Part shown: one piece after another, positions 28,970-37,266 of the stretch
Layout of the letters: the number at the start of each line of letters is the position of its first letter
Position numbering within the stretch: position 1 is the stretch's first letter
Source: a virus
Reading direction: 5' to 3' (one strand)
IMG/VR virus record: IMGVR_UViG_3300023202_000137
Coordinates: 1-64,000 of that record
Length of the DNA stretch: 64,000 nt
The notes under the pieces: model-generated
Databases searched by the model: none
Told to the model about the DNA's origin: nothing
What the model saw: the letters and a program-made list of their open reading frames with translations, nothing else
Program-made: the position numbers and the translations under genes

Positions 28970-29311
28970 TTAGCCTCCGTTTTTCACTGCTGCTTGAGTG
29001 AGCAGATTTAGCTCATCGAGCCCCTTGGTCAAGCCGTTGGACTTGGCCACGGTACGCTCGACCATTCGCTTCAGCTCTTTGTGCCCTAGCTCACCTCGCA
29101 ACGCCTTTTGCTTGGCAAGTGCCAAGTTTAGTTGGTCGCTCGATATCTTGCCAAGGTCTAAAAGGGCCTCGCCCATTTTCTTTTCTTGGAGTAGCTGAAG
29201 CGCACTGTCCACATCGACCTGCTTGCAGAGGCCCATTTCAATCAGCACGTTTCCGATGCTCGTTGGGTCTTCCTCGGGTGTCTGTCGATGGCGACGTTTG
29301 CTTTTCAGCAT
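28970..29311 (-). CDS. Small protein with GspE/MshE N-terminal-like repeat domain
   Basis: A protein of 113 residues. Residues 19-73 (GNVLIEMGLCKQVDVDSALQ, then MGEALLDLGKISSDQLNLAL) have the paired (L/I)GExLxxxGxIxxxxLxxAL pattern of the N-terminal domain of type II secretion and pilus ATPases, in which MshE binds c-di-GMP. The C-terminal 35 residues are helical. A stand-alone phage version is unusual; function unknown. Confidence 0.6.
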   Translation of the reverse strand: MLKSKRRHRQTPEEDPTSIGNVLIEMGLCKQVDVDSALQLLQEKKMGEALLDLGKISSDQLNLALAKQKALRGELGHKELKRMVERTVAKSNGLTKGLDELNLLTQAAVKNGG

Positions 29312-29314
29312 GCC

Positions 29315-29542
29315 TCATCCTCCTGGTGGTTTGATGAACGTGATCACGAAGTCTTTGAGGTTCGTAATTGTGGATTCTAGCTTAGTGAACGACGCGCTGT
29401 TGGCTTCAACCAGTTTGACGATCTGCATTGCAAGGTCGCGGTTGTCCCGGTCCTTCCGCCAGTAGGCCCAGCCGAGAAAAACAACGAGGCCCCAGGGTCC
29501 GGCCTCCCTCAAAAATTCTGCTGCTAAAGCGAGGGCATCCAT
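29315..29542 (-). CDS. UviB/BhlA-like small holin candidate
   Basis: A protein of 75 residues from ATG 29542. Short N-terminal helix, one membrane segment (EAGPWGLVVFLGWAYW), a charged turn (RKDRDNRD) and a long amphipathic helix (LAMQIVKLVEANSASFTKLE). This matches UviB/BhlA-type holin-like proteins of 70-75 residues. Confidence 0.62.
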   Translation of the reverse strand: MDALALAAEFLREAGPWGLVVFLGWAYWRKDRDNRDLAMQIVKLVEANSASFTKLESTITNLKDFVITFIKPPGG

Positions 29543-29575
29543 CTGCGACAACGTACCATCGTCAGATCTGTCTAG

Positions 29576-29923
29576 CTAGTGGGATACCGGTTCGGCCTTC
29601 TCTGGCGTCTCGACGAGGGTTTCACTCGGGGGGTCGACTCGAACATAGTCGTCGTACCATTTAATCAGGGTGTCGCGCGACATTTGCAGGGCCCCTTTTT
29701 TGCCGATGCATGAGTCCTGTAGCGAGGCGAGCATCTGCTTTGCGCGTTCCATGCTGATCATGTCACTGGCCAGAGCTTTCGCTAGAGTGCGAGCGTCATC
29801 CAGGAATGCGTTGAAGCGTGCGTCGGCTGTTGGGTTTTCTTCGTTCGACTTGAGCAGCTCGTCGATGATCTGCGCGGTGCTCTTGTCTTGCTCCTGCGCT
29901 TCTAGTGGTTGTCCTTTTTCCAT
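29576..29923 (-). CDS. Hypothetical helical protein
   Basis: A protein of 115 residues: acidic and helical (STAQIIDELLKSNEENPTAD, LAKALASDMISMERAKQMLA), with RDTLIKWYDDYVRVD near the end. Position before the lysis/terminase block allows a small-terminase role, but no HTH is visible. Confidence 0.5.
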   Translation of the reverse strand: MEKGQPLEAQEQDKSTAQIIDELLKSNEENPTADARFNAFLDDARTLAKALASDMISMERAKQMLASLQDSCIGKKGALQMSRDTLIKWYDDYVRVDPPSETLVETPEKAEPVSH

Positions 29924-29945
29924 GTCTGTACCTGTACCTGTTGGG

Positions 29946-32459
29946 TTACTTCTTCTTTTTGGCGGGCTTCGTTGTCGCGTCCTTCTCTACCTCTAGCGTC
30001 TCCTCTTCGATGAAAGTTTTGCCGGTCAGTTCTTCGAGTGCCCTGATAGCTCGCTCCATCCTGAACACCTTACGAAATCCTCGCACCTTGTTCTCGGTGT
30101 GGAGATAGTATTCGCCGGTCTTGGGATCGTGTGGAGAGATTTGGGTGACGGTACCACCCTGGTCTCGAACGAAGACTTCTGCGAGCCCGCCAACATCTTT
30201 GGCATAGACTTGGGCTTTGTTGACTAGGCCGGTTGGATCTCCAACTCGCTCCCCCAAGTAGATTGCGTGGTTGTCGCCGCCGATGTTTCCGACGTAAAAC
30301 CCATCGGTGTTGCTCCCTCCACCGTGCACCATCCTGAACCGTGTGTTGGAATCGAAACGAAATGTTAGCTCATCACCACTGGTTATCGATCCAATCGCCA
30401 CCTGGAGGGATGCTGCGAGGTCGGAGTTAAAGCGCAGAGCCCCTGTTCCCCCAAAAGACCCATCGAGTTGTAGTCTATTTGCAACACCACCCGCACGAAC
30501 GGCGAGTATGCCTTGGCTGGATCCAACATCAAGGCTCATGTACTCCGTGTTGCCGATCAACCAGTCCCAACTGTCTGCGCTTCGGTCGTACCGGATAAAG
30601 TCTCCAGAGTCGCCACGAAACTCTCCGTCAACTCCGTTCCAAAACAGACCAAAGTTCTGGATACCAACCTCTAGGCCATCTACGCTCGTAGGCCCAAACC
30701 CCACTGCGCCAACGACGAGACCCTCTCGAATATTCACGCCGCCATTCTGCAGAACGAAGTCGTTGGTGCTACCGCGCTCGAATCGAAACGAGTCGAAGGT
30801 TCGACTGTAGATAAGCGCGTCACCACTATCGAAGCGCAAAATCCGGTCGTCACCGCTAAGACTCAAGTTGAAGTTGGCGTCATCTACAACGAACGAGGTA
30901 TCGACAAAAACTGACTGGTACGGGTTGGCAAGGCTACCGATGTTCGAGTTGGATTGCAGAGGAATGATAGAGCCACGTTGACGGAACTCACTGACGAGTG
31001 GCTCGATTTCCAGAACTCGAATCGGAACCCCGCCTGAATACACATCGGCCTGCAGCTCACCTGTGTCATCTGCGCCAGCCCGAACCGCCGCAAGGGAGGC
31101 AATGACGTTGGTGACCACAGCGTCGTCTTCGATTGCGAAAGCAACCAAGGGGCCAAACCCGTCTGCCATGTTTCCACTGGAGAGGGCGCGGAAGTCCAGA
31201 GCTTGCTGTGTGCCCGTGGTGGAGGCAGTGTCGATCCGTATCGCGTCCGGGCTAGTGCTTCCCCTTCGTATCCGTTTGCTCATCTCGGTTACGAGAAAAT
31301 CGAGAGTGTTGGCCACGGTATCTGCAGGTGCCGTGAACACTGGCGGTACGAATGAGGGCGCCCCAGCTTGGCCGTCGTATCCGACTTGCGCAGACCCCAG
31401 GCCACCCGTTGTGGACTGCAGATCGTCGATCAATTCCTCGATAGCTGCTTGGACATTTCCCGAGCTAACGTAGTCGTGTGGGGTGAACGAAACACTCGCT
31501 GCTGTGAAGGGAGTCGTGCGAATGGTTTCTAGGTAGTCGAGCAGGGTTTCGATCTGTGCGTTGACAGTACCCTCGGCCAGGGTCAGTGGTGACCCAAGGG
31601 CAACGCCGCTACCACTCTTTGCGTTCGCCCCTACTTTCGTCGCGCCGTTGCTTGCACCGCCCGCAGTGGCTAGGTCTGTGATCACATCGTTGATGGCTGC
31701 ACGAAGGGTTGCGCTTGCATACCCAAGGGCAGTACCCCCGGTTGGGGTAAGCGTAAATCCTTCGATCCCGATGAGGGTGGCACCCTCACCAGCCGCCTGA
31801 CTTGCTAGCTCCCCTACGTAGGCGTTGTAGTCGGACAAGATGTCGTCGAGAACTTCCTTGGTCCTACCACGCACAACGTCGAGCCTCGTGTTACCCGTAC
31901 TGCGAAAGAAATCCTGACGGCGAGAAACATCCAGGTTGCCGTTCGTAATGGTGGATTGCCCAAATGCGCGAGTGATGTCTACGAGCAAGATCGCATCTGG
32001 TCGAAGTGGTGGCGCTGTGGGGGCAACGTCTTCTGCGCTTTGAACCACGAAGAGACTGAACGATGCATTGCGACGAAAGAAAACCGTCACGCTGTTACCG
32101 TCCGTCTCAGGCTGCTGCAGATCTTCTGCGAACTCTGCAAAAACCGAGATTATTCGGCTGTTTCCGGGCGTGAGGACTTCGGTAGATGCCCCGAGGTTGT
32201 CTTGGCTAACGTCAACGATCTGCGGGTCTGGCCAGGAAACCTGCTTGCCTTCGGGGGTAAATAGAAGCGCATCGCCACTCACGTCAACAGTGAGAGCTGG
32301 TGGCCCCGACTCTGTAACCTCGCCATTTTTGACGATTCCGCTGAAACCTTTCTGCTCGTCACCAATTGCAGACTCGATACGATCCTGCACCTGGTCGAAC
32401 GCCAGATCCATATCGCCTTCGGTCACTAGCTGGCGGAAGAAAAAGTCCAGTCTATCCAT
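29946..32459 (-). CDS. Large tail-fibre-like protein
   Basis: A protein of 837 residues. N-terminal attachment-like part (MDRLDFFFRQLVTEGDMDLA), a middle of beta-rich segments (TDGNSVTVFFRRNASFSLFV) and two helical stretches, then repeated strands, and a C-terminus with GEYYLHTENKVRGFRKVFRM and a charged helix. Layout and place right after the gpI-like gene fit a tail fibre. No chaperone gene is obvious. Confidence 0.65.
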   Translation of the reverse strand: MDRLDFFFRQLVTEGDMDLAFDQVQDRIESAIGDEQKGFSGIVKNGEVTESGPPALTVDVSGDALLFTPEGKQVSWPDPQIVDVSQDNLGASTEVLTPGNSRIISVFAEFAEDLQQPETDGNSVTVFFRRNASFSLFVVQSAEDVAPTAPPLRPDAILLVDITRAFGQSTITNGNLDVSRRQDFFRSTGNTRLDVVRGRTKEVLDDILSDYNAYVGELASQAAGEGATLIGIEGFTLTPTGGTALGYASATLRAAINDVITDLATAGGASNGATKVGANAKSGSGVALGSPLTLAEGTVNAQIETLLDYLETIRTTPFTAASVSFTPHDYVSSGNVQAAIEELIDDLQSTTGGLGSAQVGYDGQAGAPSFVPPVFTAPADTVANTLDFLVTEMSKRIRRGSTSPDAIRIDTASTTGTQQALDFRALSSGNMADGFGPLVAFAIEDDAVVTNVIASLAAVRAGADDTGELQADVYSGGVPIRVLEIEPLVSEFRQRGSIIPLQSNSNIGSLANPYQSVFVDTSFVVDDANFNLSLSGDDRILRFDSGDALIYSRTFDSFRFERGSTNDFVLQNGGVNIREGLVVGAVGFGPTSVDGLEVGIQNFGLFWNGVDGEFRGDSGDFIRYDRSADSWDWLIGNTEYMSLDVGSSQGILAVRAGGVANRLQLDGSFGGTGALRFNSDLAASLQVAIGSITSGDELTFRFDSNTRFRMVHGGGSNTDGFYVGNIGGDNHAIYLGERVGDPTGLVNKAQVYAKDVGGLAEVFVRDQGGTVTQISPHDPKTGEYYLHTENKVRGFRKVFRMERAIRALEELTGKTFIEEETLEVEKDATTKPAKKKK

Positions 32460-32461
32460 GG

Positions 32462-34690
32462 TTACGGCTCCACCGTATTGATGTGGTGCGTATGGGGCGG
32501 TTTCATGAAATCCACAATCTCTCGCAGTTGTCGTCGTTCCTCGTCACTGAGTGTCCTATCAACTTCAACGTCAAAACTGTAGAGGGAAGCCGAGTCGTCC
32601 AACCCCAAGAAGGTACCCTCTCCAAGCTCATCCTCCCCCAAAACCCAGCCGTCTAGGTCGTTGAACTCTACAATAAGGCATTGCGCGATACCTAGAAAGA
32701 ACTCCACGGCAGCACAGATCCCAGGGGCCGTACCCTTCAGCTTGTAGATATCCACGAGGATTCTTGCCAGCTTGCGCTTGTCGTTCTCGCTGAGATCGAA
32801 GGCGAAGGGGTTACCGAGCGATTCCAGAATCACGTCGAGGAACTGCTCGTCTGCTGTGTCGATGTCGAGAATATCAACCCATTCATCGATCTTGCAGAGA
32901 ATTAGATCGACCACGTCCTGCAGGACGTTCGAGAACCGCAGTAGATCGAGCGACTCATCTTCGCGACGGTTCAGCTCAGCAAACATTTTGTAGATGCAGA
33001 AGTTTCTCCGGTCCGGTGCTTGCGGTTGGAATGCGTCGAACACTGCCTGTGCTGGGCCTGCAGCATTCCCGAATAAGTCCTCAACATTGTTGATGATCAC
33101 ACGGTACTGCAGCTCATTTCCTTCACATGAAAGGTGCCGGCTCATCTCAACATCTAGGGTTACGTCGTACTCCGTGTCAGAAATCTTCTCGACCGACACT
33201 GCGTTGAGCGACACTGCTGGCGTGATGCTGTCGTGGATTGCCTCGAAAGTGTAGTTCGATGGCGTAAGCGCATCTGCTGCTGTGCCGTCTCCGGTCGCGC
33301 GTACCGCCTCGTCAAAAATGACTCGCACAGTTTTCTTGTCCAGTGCGATTGCTGAGGCTGCCTCTGGCGGTGTGAGGTCTTCGATGGTGAACGAGTACGA
33401 CTCTGCGAAGGGTGATCCCCCACCAACGAGGTCGCTAGTCACATCGACTTGGATAACATCGAGGCTCAGGAACACCGCAGGAGGAACGAGTAAGAAGCTC
33501 AACCCGTCCGGGCCTCCTGCACCTGGGGAGGTCAAATCAGTCACAACAACACCCCACCCGTTCTGTGGTGAGGCTCCGTCCCAAGCAAGTACGCCGTCAA
33601 CTGTTATGGTCGTTGCTGTTTGATCTGGCTGGCTTGCTCCGGTGTTCCAGATCTCCAAGTACACGTTGGAACTGATGGGTACTTGGGTTTCGTTGGGCTC
33701 CGGGTTCTGGCTGAGGATGACGATGCCCGTGTCCTCGTCACAGAAAACGTTGTCCAGGTAGATCGCAGGCAGCTCAACGTCGATGGCTGGGTTGATGCTG
33801 CTGACCACCGCAGAGGCAGTGCCGCCGCTTTGCCCAGGCACGATACCGCTCACAACGTTCTGAGCTGTTGGCTGCGCGCTGCTACCGCTCGTTGCTGCAG
33901 AAAGTCCCGAGGTCTCCCGCGTCACTTCCGGCACTGCGTTCGAGCCGGATTGAGCCTCCACAGTACCGCCGCTTTCAATGTCTCCCGTTGCTTCAGCTCG
34001 AAGAGTGATCAGGTGACTGATCCAATCGTCGAACGGAACCGTGTCCCCACCAAAGGTCAGACTTTCACTGACGCTTTGAGTGACGGTAAGGATTAGATCA
34101 TGGACAGTGATCTTGCCTTCGATTGTCCCGAAGCCGACTGGACCGTCTACGCGCTGGGTGAACGTCGCTGGGGTGTGGGTTTGGCCGCCGTCGTTTGAAC
34201 CGATAAAAGCTATCGCAACTTCATCAGCTTGCGATGTCACACCGGTTGCTCCGGTGGTTATTGGATCTCCGTCCCCTTCGTTGGTTACGAGTTGATCCTG
34301 TGCGGGTACCAGGATGTTGACGTATTCTAATGCAGCGATGTTGAAGTTGTATGCGCTGCTTTTTGGCGCGAGCACTTCAACGAAGCGGCTCGCATTGTTG
34401 TCTGGAACAATTCCCAGCCAAACCTCGTGCCGAATGAAAACATCGCCAGCACTTTGTGCGTTTGCAATTCGCGCGTAGCTGAATCCGGTCTTGGTCCCAC
34501 TCTCTGTGCTTTGGATGACACTGGTGATTGCTTCTGGATCGCCGTCGTTTGGATCTAGCGCCGTGGCCCCAACGACAATGATGGACCCAGGCAACGGGTC
34601 CTGTGGCAGCTCGAAGACGGGGGGGTTTAGAAATGCCCCCGCACCCCCAGCACGTATTACGTGCGATTGTCTGAAGACAGCGCCAGCCAT
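32462..34690 (-). CDS. Baseplate gpI-like protein with long beta-domain N-terminus
   Basis: A protein of 742 residues. The first 540 are beta-rich Ig/Fn3-like modules. The last 190 contain DEQFLDVILESLGNPFAFDL, LARILVDIYKLKGTAPGICA and VEFFLGI, the pattern of P2 gpI-type baseplate proteins, ending LREIVDFMKPPHTHHINTVE. Established: gpI links the J ring to fibres. The fusion of an adhesive-like region to gpI suggests it helps hold or extend the fibre network. Confidence 0.72.
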   Translation of the reverse strand: MAGAVFRQSHVIRAGGAGAFLNPPVFELPQDPLPGSIIVVGATALDPNDGDPEAITSVIQSTESGTKTGFSYARIANAQSAGDVFIRHEVWLGIVPDNNASRFVEVLAPKSSAYNFNIAALEYVNILVPAQDQLVTNEGDGDPITTGATGVTSQADEVAIAFIGSNDGGQTHTPATFTQRVDGPVGFGTIEGKITVHDLILTVTQSVSESLTFGGDTVPFDDWISHLITLRAEATGDIESGGTVEAQSGSNAVPEVTRETSGLSAATSGSSAQPTAQNVVSGIVPGQSGGTASAVVSSINPAIDVELPAIYLDNVFCDEDTGIVILSQNPEPNETQVPISSNVYLEIWNTGASQPDQTATTITVDGVLAWDGASPQNGWGVVVTDLTSPGAGGPDGLSFLLVPPAVFLSLDVIQVDVTSDLVGGGSPFAESYSFTIEDLTPPEAASAIALDKKTVRVIFDEAVRATGDGTAADALTPSNYTFEAIHDSITPAVSLNAVSVEKISDTEYDVTLDVEMSRHLSCEGNELQYRVIINNVEDLFGNAAGPAQAVFDAFQPQAPDRRNFCIYKMFAELNRREDESLDLLRFSNVLQDVVDLILCKIDEWVDILDIDTADEQFLDVILESLGNPFAFDLSENDKRKLARILVDIYKLKGTAPGICAAVEFFLGIAQCLIVEFNDLDGWVLGEDELGEGTFLGLDDSASLYSFDVEVDRTLSDEERRQLREIVDFMKPPHTHHINTVEP

Positions 34691-34700
34691 GGGTTAGGCC

Positions 34701-35111
34701 CTAGTCTAGCGTGACTTCTAGGTTTCCTGCAGGAAACTCCAACGTGTCCCCGTTGTCGATTGCTTTGGCTGGGTTCAGCGCACCATAGGCCAGAAGATTC
34801 CCTCCACCACCAGCGTCGAAGATACCAAAATGAGTCAGCACGCCCCAGCTACCGCTTGCTTGTGGAAAGCTAATTAGTGCCGCGTTTGGTTTGCTGGAAG
34901 GGTCTCCCGTTACCGCAGGGTCCCACCCAGCACCAGTGTTAGGCACAGACACGCGAGCGTAGCCGTTGCCGACTGGCTCGGTGAAGTTTGTTCCATCGTC
35001 CGCAGGGGTCGTGGTTGAAAGCCCAATATGAACCGGGTCAGGGAAGAGTGAAGAGGTAGCCCCGAGCAACGCATCGAGCACAGCATCTTCGGTTTGGTTT
35101 GTGAAACTCAT
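34701..35111 (-). CDS. Virion protein, decoration/tail-fibre-like family, paralog of 51929-52330
   Basis: A protein of 136 residues. Shares with the protein at 51929-52330 the order IGLST-TPADDGTNFTEPVGNGYARV, FPQASGSWGVLTHFGIFD, GGNLLAYGAL and a final VTLD. This small beta protein family is common in phage virions as decoration or fibre-tip subunits. ATGA overlap with the gene upstream. Confidence 0.7.
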   Translation of the reverse strand: MSFTNQTEDAVLDALLGATSSLFPDPVHIGLSTTTPADDGTNFTEPVGNGYARVSVPNTGAGWDPAVTGDPSSKPNAALISFPQASGSWGVLTHFGIFDAGGGGNLLAYGALNPAKAIDNGDTLEFPAGNLEVTLD

Positions 35112-35503
35112 GGTGCCTCCAGTTTTAATTGAACCCCAACGTTATGAAAGCCGGATAGCTTACTGACGTTGATCCCAAAGTTTGTCATGTTCCTGGTGCG
35201 ACCGATAGGAAGGTCAGTCGATGCGGCCTCGATAAAATCCACGAGCCACTTGCATCGCCAGATCGCTCCGGGGATTGCAGCGACCGGGCCACGTAGGCTG
35301 AAAGTCGCTCGAAGAAACGTCATGCCCGTCAAGTTCATATCCTGATAGACGTGTACGAAGTCATTGATCGCAAGTCGTTCCATGACTCCCTCGATGTCAC
35401 TTCCAAGAACAAAGCTCGCCAGTCCAGGTTGGTTGAACCCTTCGGGCTGTACCACCCGCAGTTGCCGGTCGCCTCGGCCTCTGTCCCATGCACTGAAACT
35501 CAT
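35108..35503 (-). CDS. Hypothetical virion protein
   Basis: A protein of 131 residues, beta-rich (GMTFLRATFSLRGPVAAIPG, GAIWRCKWLVDFIEAASTDL). Lies within the fibre cluster and overlaps both neighbours. Family not recognised. Confidence 0.6.
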   Translation of the reverse strand: MSFSAWDRGRGDRQLRVVQPEGFNQPGLASFVLGSDIEGVMERLAINDFVHVYQDMNLTGMTFLRATFSLRGPVAAIPGAIWRCKWLVDFIEAASTDLPIGRTRNMTNFGINVSKLSGFHNVGVQLKLEAP

Positions 35504-36210
35504 TAGATCTGTTTGAGGGCCTCGATGTGATCAAAGAATGCTCGACGGGAAGCATCGGAGAACTGCCCGCCAAACCCCATGCGGCCGTTCACGAAAGGCT
35601 GGGACCCGCTGTTGATCCCTAGGGCATCGTCTACGAAATCCGTGATCCCAGGAATCGCTTCCCACACCGGAGCCGTGACAGGGTTTGCATCGAGGTCGTT
35701 TTGGAACCCCTTGAGAACTACGTCGCCGTTGCTGTTGACCACCATGTCTAGCCGAAGGTGAAACCAGTCGTCGCTCGCCAACAAGAATGAATCTGTACCC
35801 CGTCGCAGACTGTTGGCAGCAGTGGCCGAGGGGATGCCGCTCACCATCGTACCCTTGCGAAGAACAAGTCGGAACGGCTCCTCGTTTTCGAGCCCCAACA
35901 TGTAGGCATTGTCGTTGATGCTTTGACCCTGGGCACCGATGAAAAGAAACGGAGACCACCCAGTGTTACCAGGGGACGCGCCTTTTTTGATAGCGCCTCG
36001 GATCGACCCCCCGAGAAGCAGCGGGTCAAAGTCGGTCGATGCCTGCGGTGTTGCACGCAGCCCAACCCCACCCGCTGCAGCCGTGAGGCTGTTCATGCCA
36101 AAGATGAATGACCCCCCTCCATTGGGAGGGGTGACACCAGAGGTAACCCCACGGTCTACGACCCCAGCCCCGAGGATGTCGTTCATAAAACTCCAATCCA
36201 ACTCAGACAC
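35503..36210 (-). CDS. Lectin-like beta-sandwich virion protein
   Basis: A protein of 235 residues from GTG 36210 (VSELDWSFMNDILGAGVV); TTG 36222 is an alternative. Phrases such as FHLRLDMVVNSNGDVVLKGF, PVWEAIPGITDF and GRMGFGGQFSDASRRAFFDH are typical of concanavalin-like jelly-roll domains, where a helper strand and surface area term recur. Likely glycan-binding or structural tail protein. Confidence 0.6.
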   Translation of the reverse strand: MSELDWSFMNDILGAGVVDRGVTSGVTPPNGGGSFIFGMNSLTAAAGGVGLRATPQASTDFDPLLLGGSIRGAIKKGASPGNTGWSPFLFIGAQGQSINDNAYMLGLENEEPFRLVLRKGTMVSGIPSATAANSLRRGTDSFLLASDDWFHLRLDMVVNSNGDVVLKGFQNDLDANPVTAPVWEAIPGITDFVDDALGINSGSQPFVNGRMGFGGQFSDASRRAFFDHIEALKQI

Positions 36211-36237
36211 GTTTACACCCAAACCCTTTCTCGCACA

Positions 36238-37266
36238 CTAGATCGTTTCCATGACCACCGTTGGCCATCCGTCTTCATAGTTCTCGAACTGTTCCGTAGG
36301 CCCGAGGTCGTCGTCGAATTCCGCGAAGGTAAGATCTGTGCCTGGGCCAACGAACCCAAACAAATAGTTTTCGTTGCCGCCCCATTCTTCCTCGAAGTCT
36401 TCGACTTGCTCTGTTGCAGTATCAAAGTCTGCGAAGTCTAGCGAGCCCGAGGTCAGGTCTGTCTCTATGACGCCCGCACCCCCTCCAGGAGCTAGCAGCT
36501 CATCCACCAGAACCATCGAATTGCTGGGGTCCTGCAAGATGGTGAGCGTAGCGCCGCTTGGGCTGCCAGTTGCCCTGGCCGCACTTGCGGTAACCGCTGC
36601 AGCTAGCCCTGCAGCAATTGCCGTTTCGTTGTCCCCGTCGGCAACGAACGATGCCGTAATCGGCGACACCACCGAGTTTTCGTCGATGACTCCGAAGGTG
36701 ATTCGCCACTCTCCATCTGCAGCAATGTCGATGCGGACACGTACTGGTGTGAAGGACACGAGAAACGGATCGTTGTCCCACTCTTCCTCGAAGTCCTCGA
36801 AGGCTTCCGGGATAGCAGAGTCAAAGACAGCCGCCGCCGTACTGACCAGCTCGTCGCTGAAGTTCTGATTGTCTAACCAGCCTTCCTCGAAGTCTTCAAA
36901 GGATTCCAGCACTCCAATGCTTTGGTCGAACTGTGCATTCGAAAGGTCTGCAAGCTCAAAGGCTGTTTTGAAGTCGTCGTTGCCCCATCCAAGCTCGAAC
37001 CCGTCGAACGCGACAGTTGGCGGGGAACTCTGGTTGAATGCTGCGTACTCTTCTTTGCTGGCTTTGGTCAGAACGTTCCAGAAAATTGCATCGCCAGGGT
37101 TTGGTCCGCCAACCTCAAAATCAAGGTTTGCTACGTTGCAGTCAATTAGCGTCCCTGTGAGAGCAGACACGGCATCGAGAGAAGCAGCGAGCCCAACAAG
37201 GACCCCCATGTTCCCGCCCATTGCTGATTGCCCAGCGAGGGTCCCCTCCATTTCGATGATGGCCAT
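36238..37266 (-). CDS. Acidic virion protein with five FE-D-FEEEW repeats
   Basis: A protein of 342 residues. Five copies of a short motif end in Trp: FDGFELGW (87-94), ESFEDFEEGW (121-130), EAFEDFEEEW (154-163), EQVEDFEEEW (286-295) and EQFENYEDGW (325-334), each preceded by F-D a few residues earlier. A beta domain (180-260) interrupts the series. Starts one base into the stop of the baseplate J gene, so it is likely a tail component. Confidence 0.65.
   Translation of the reverse strand: MAIIEMEGTLAGQSAMGGNMGVLVGLAASLDAVSALTGTLIDCNVANLDFEVGGPNPGDAIFWNVLTKASKEEYAAFNQSSPPTVAFDGFELGWGNDDFKTAFELADLSNAQFDQSIGVLESFEDFEEGWLDNQNFSDELVSTAAAVFDSAIPEAFEDFEEEWDNDPFLVSFTPVRVRIDIAADGEWRITFGVIDENSVVSPITASFVADGDNETAIAAGLAAAVTASAARATGSPSGATLTILQDPSNSMVLVDELLAPGGGAGVIETDLTSGSLDFADFDTATEQVEDFEEEWGGNENYLFGFVGPGTDLTFAEFDDDLGPTEQFENYEDGWPTVVMETI

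Noticed and set aside
33105-33140. Second parS-like site (TTCACATGAA near 33122)
   Set aside because: Lacks the central CACGTG and is not palindromic over the core; lies inside the gpI-like gene.
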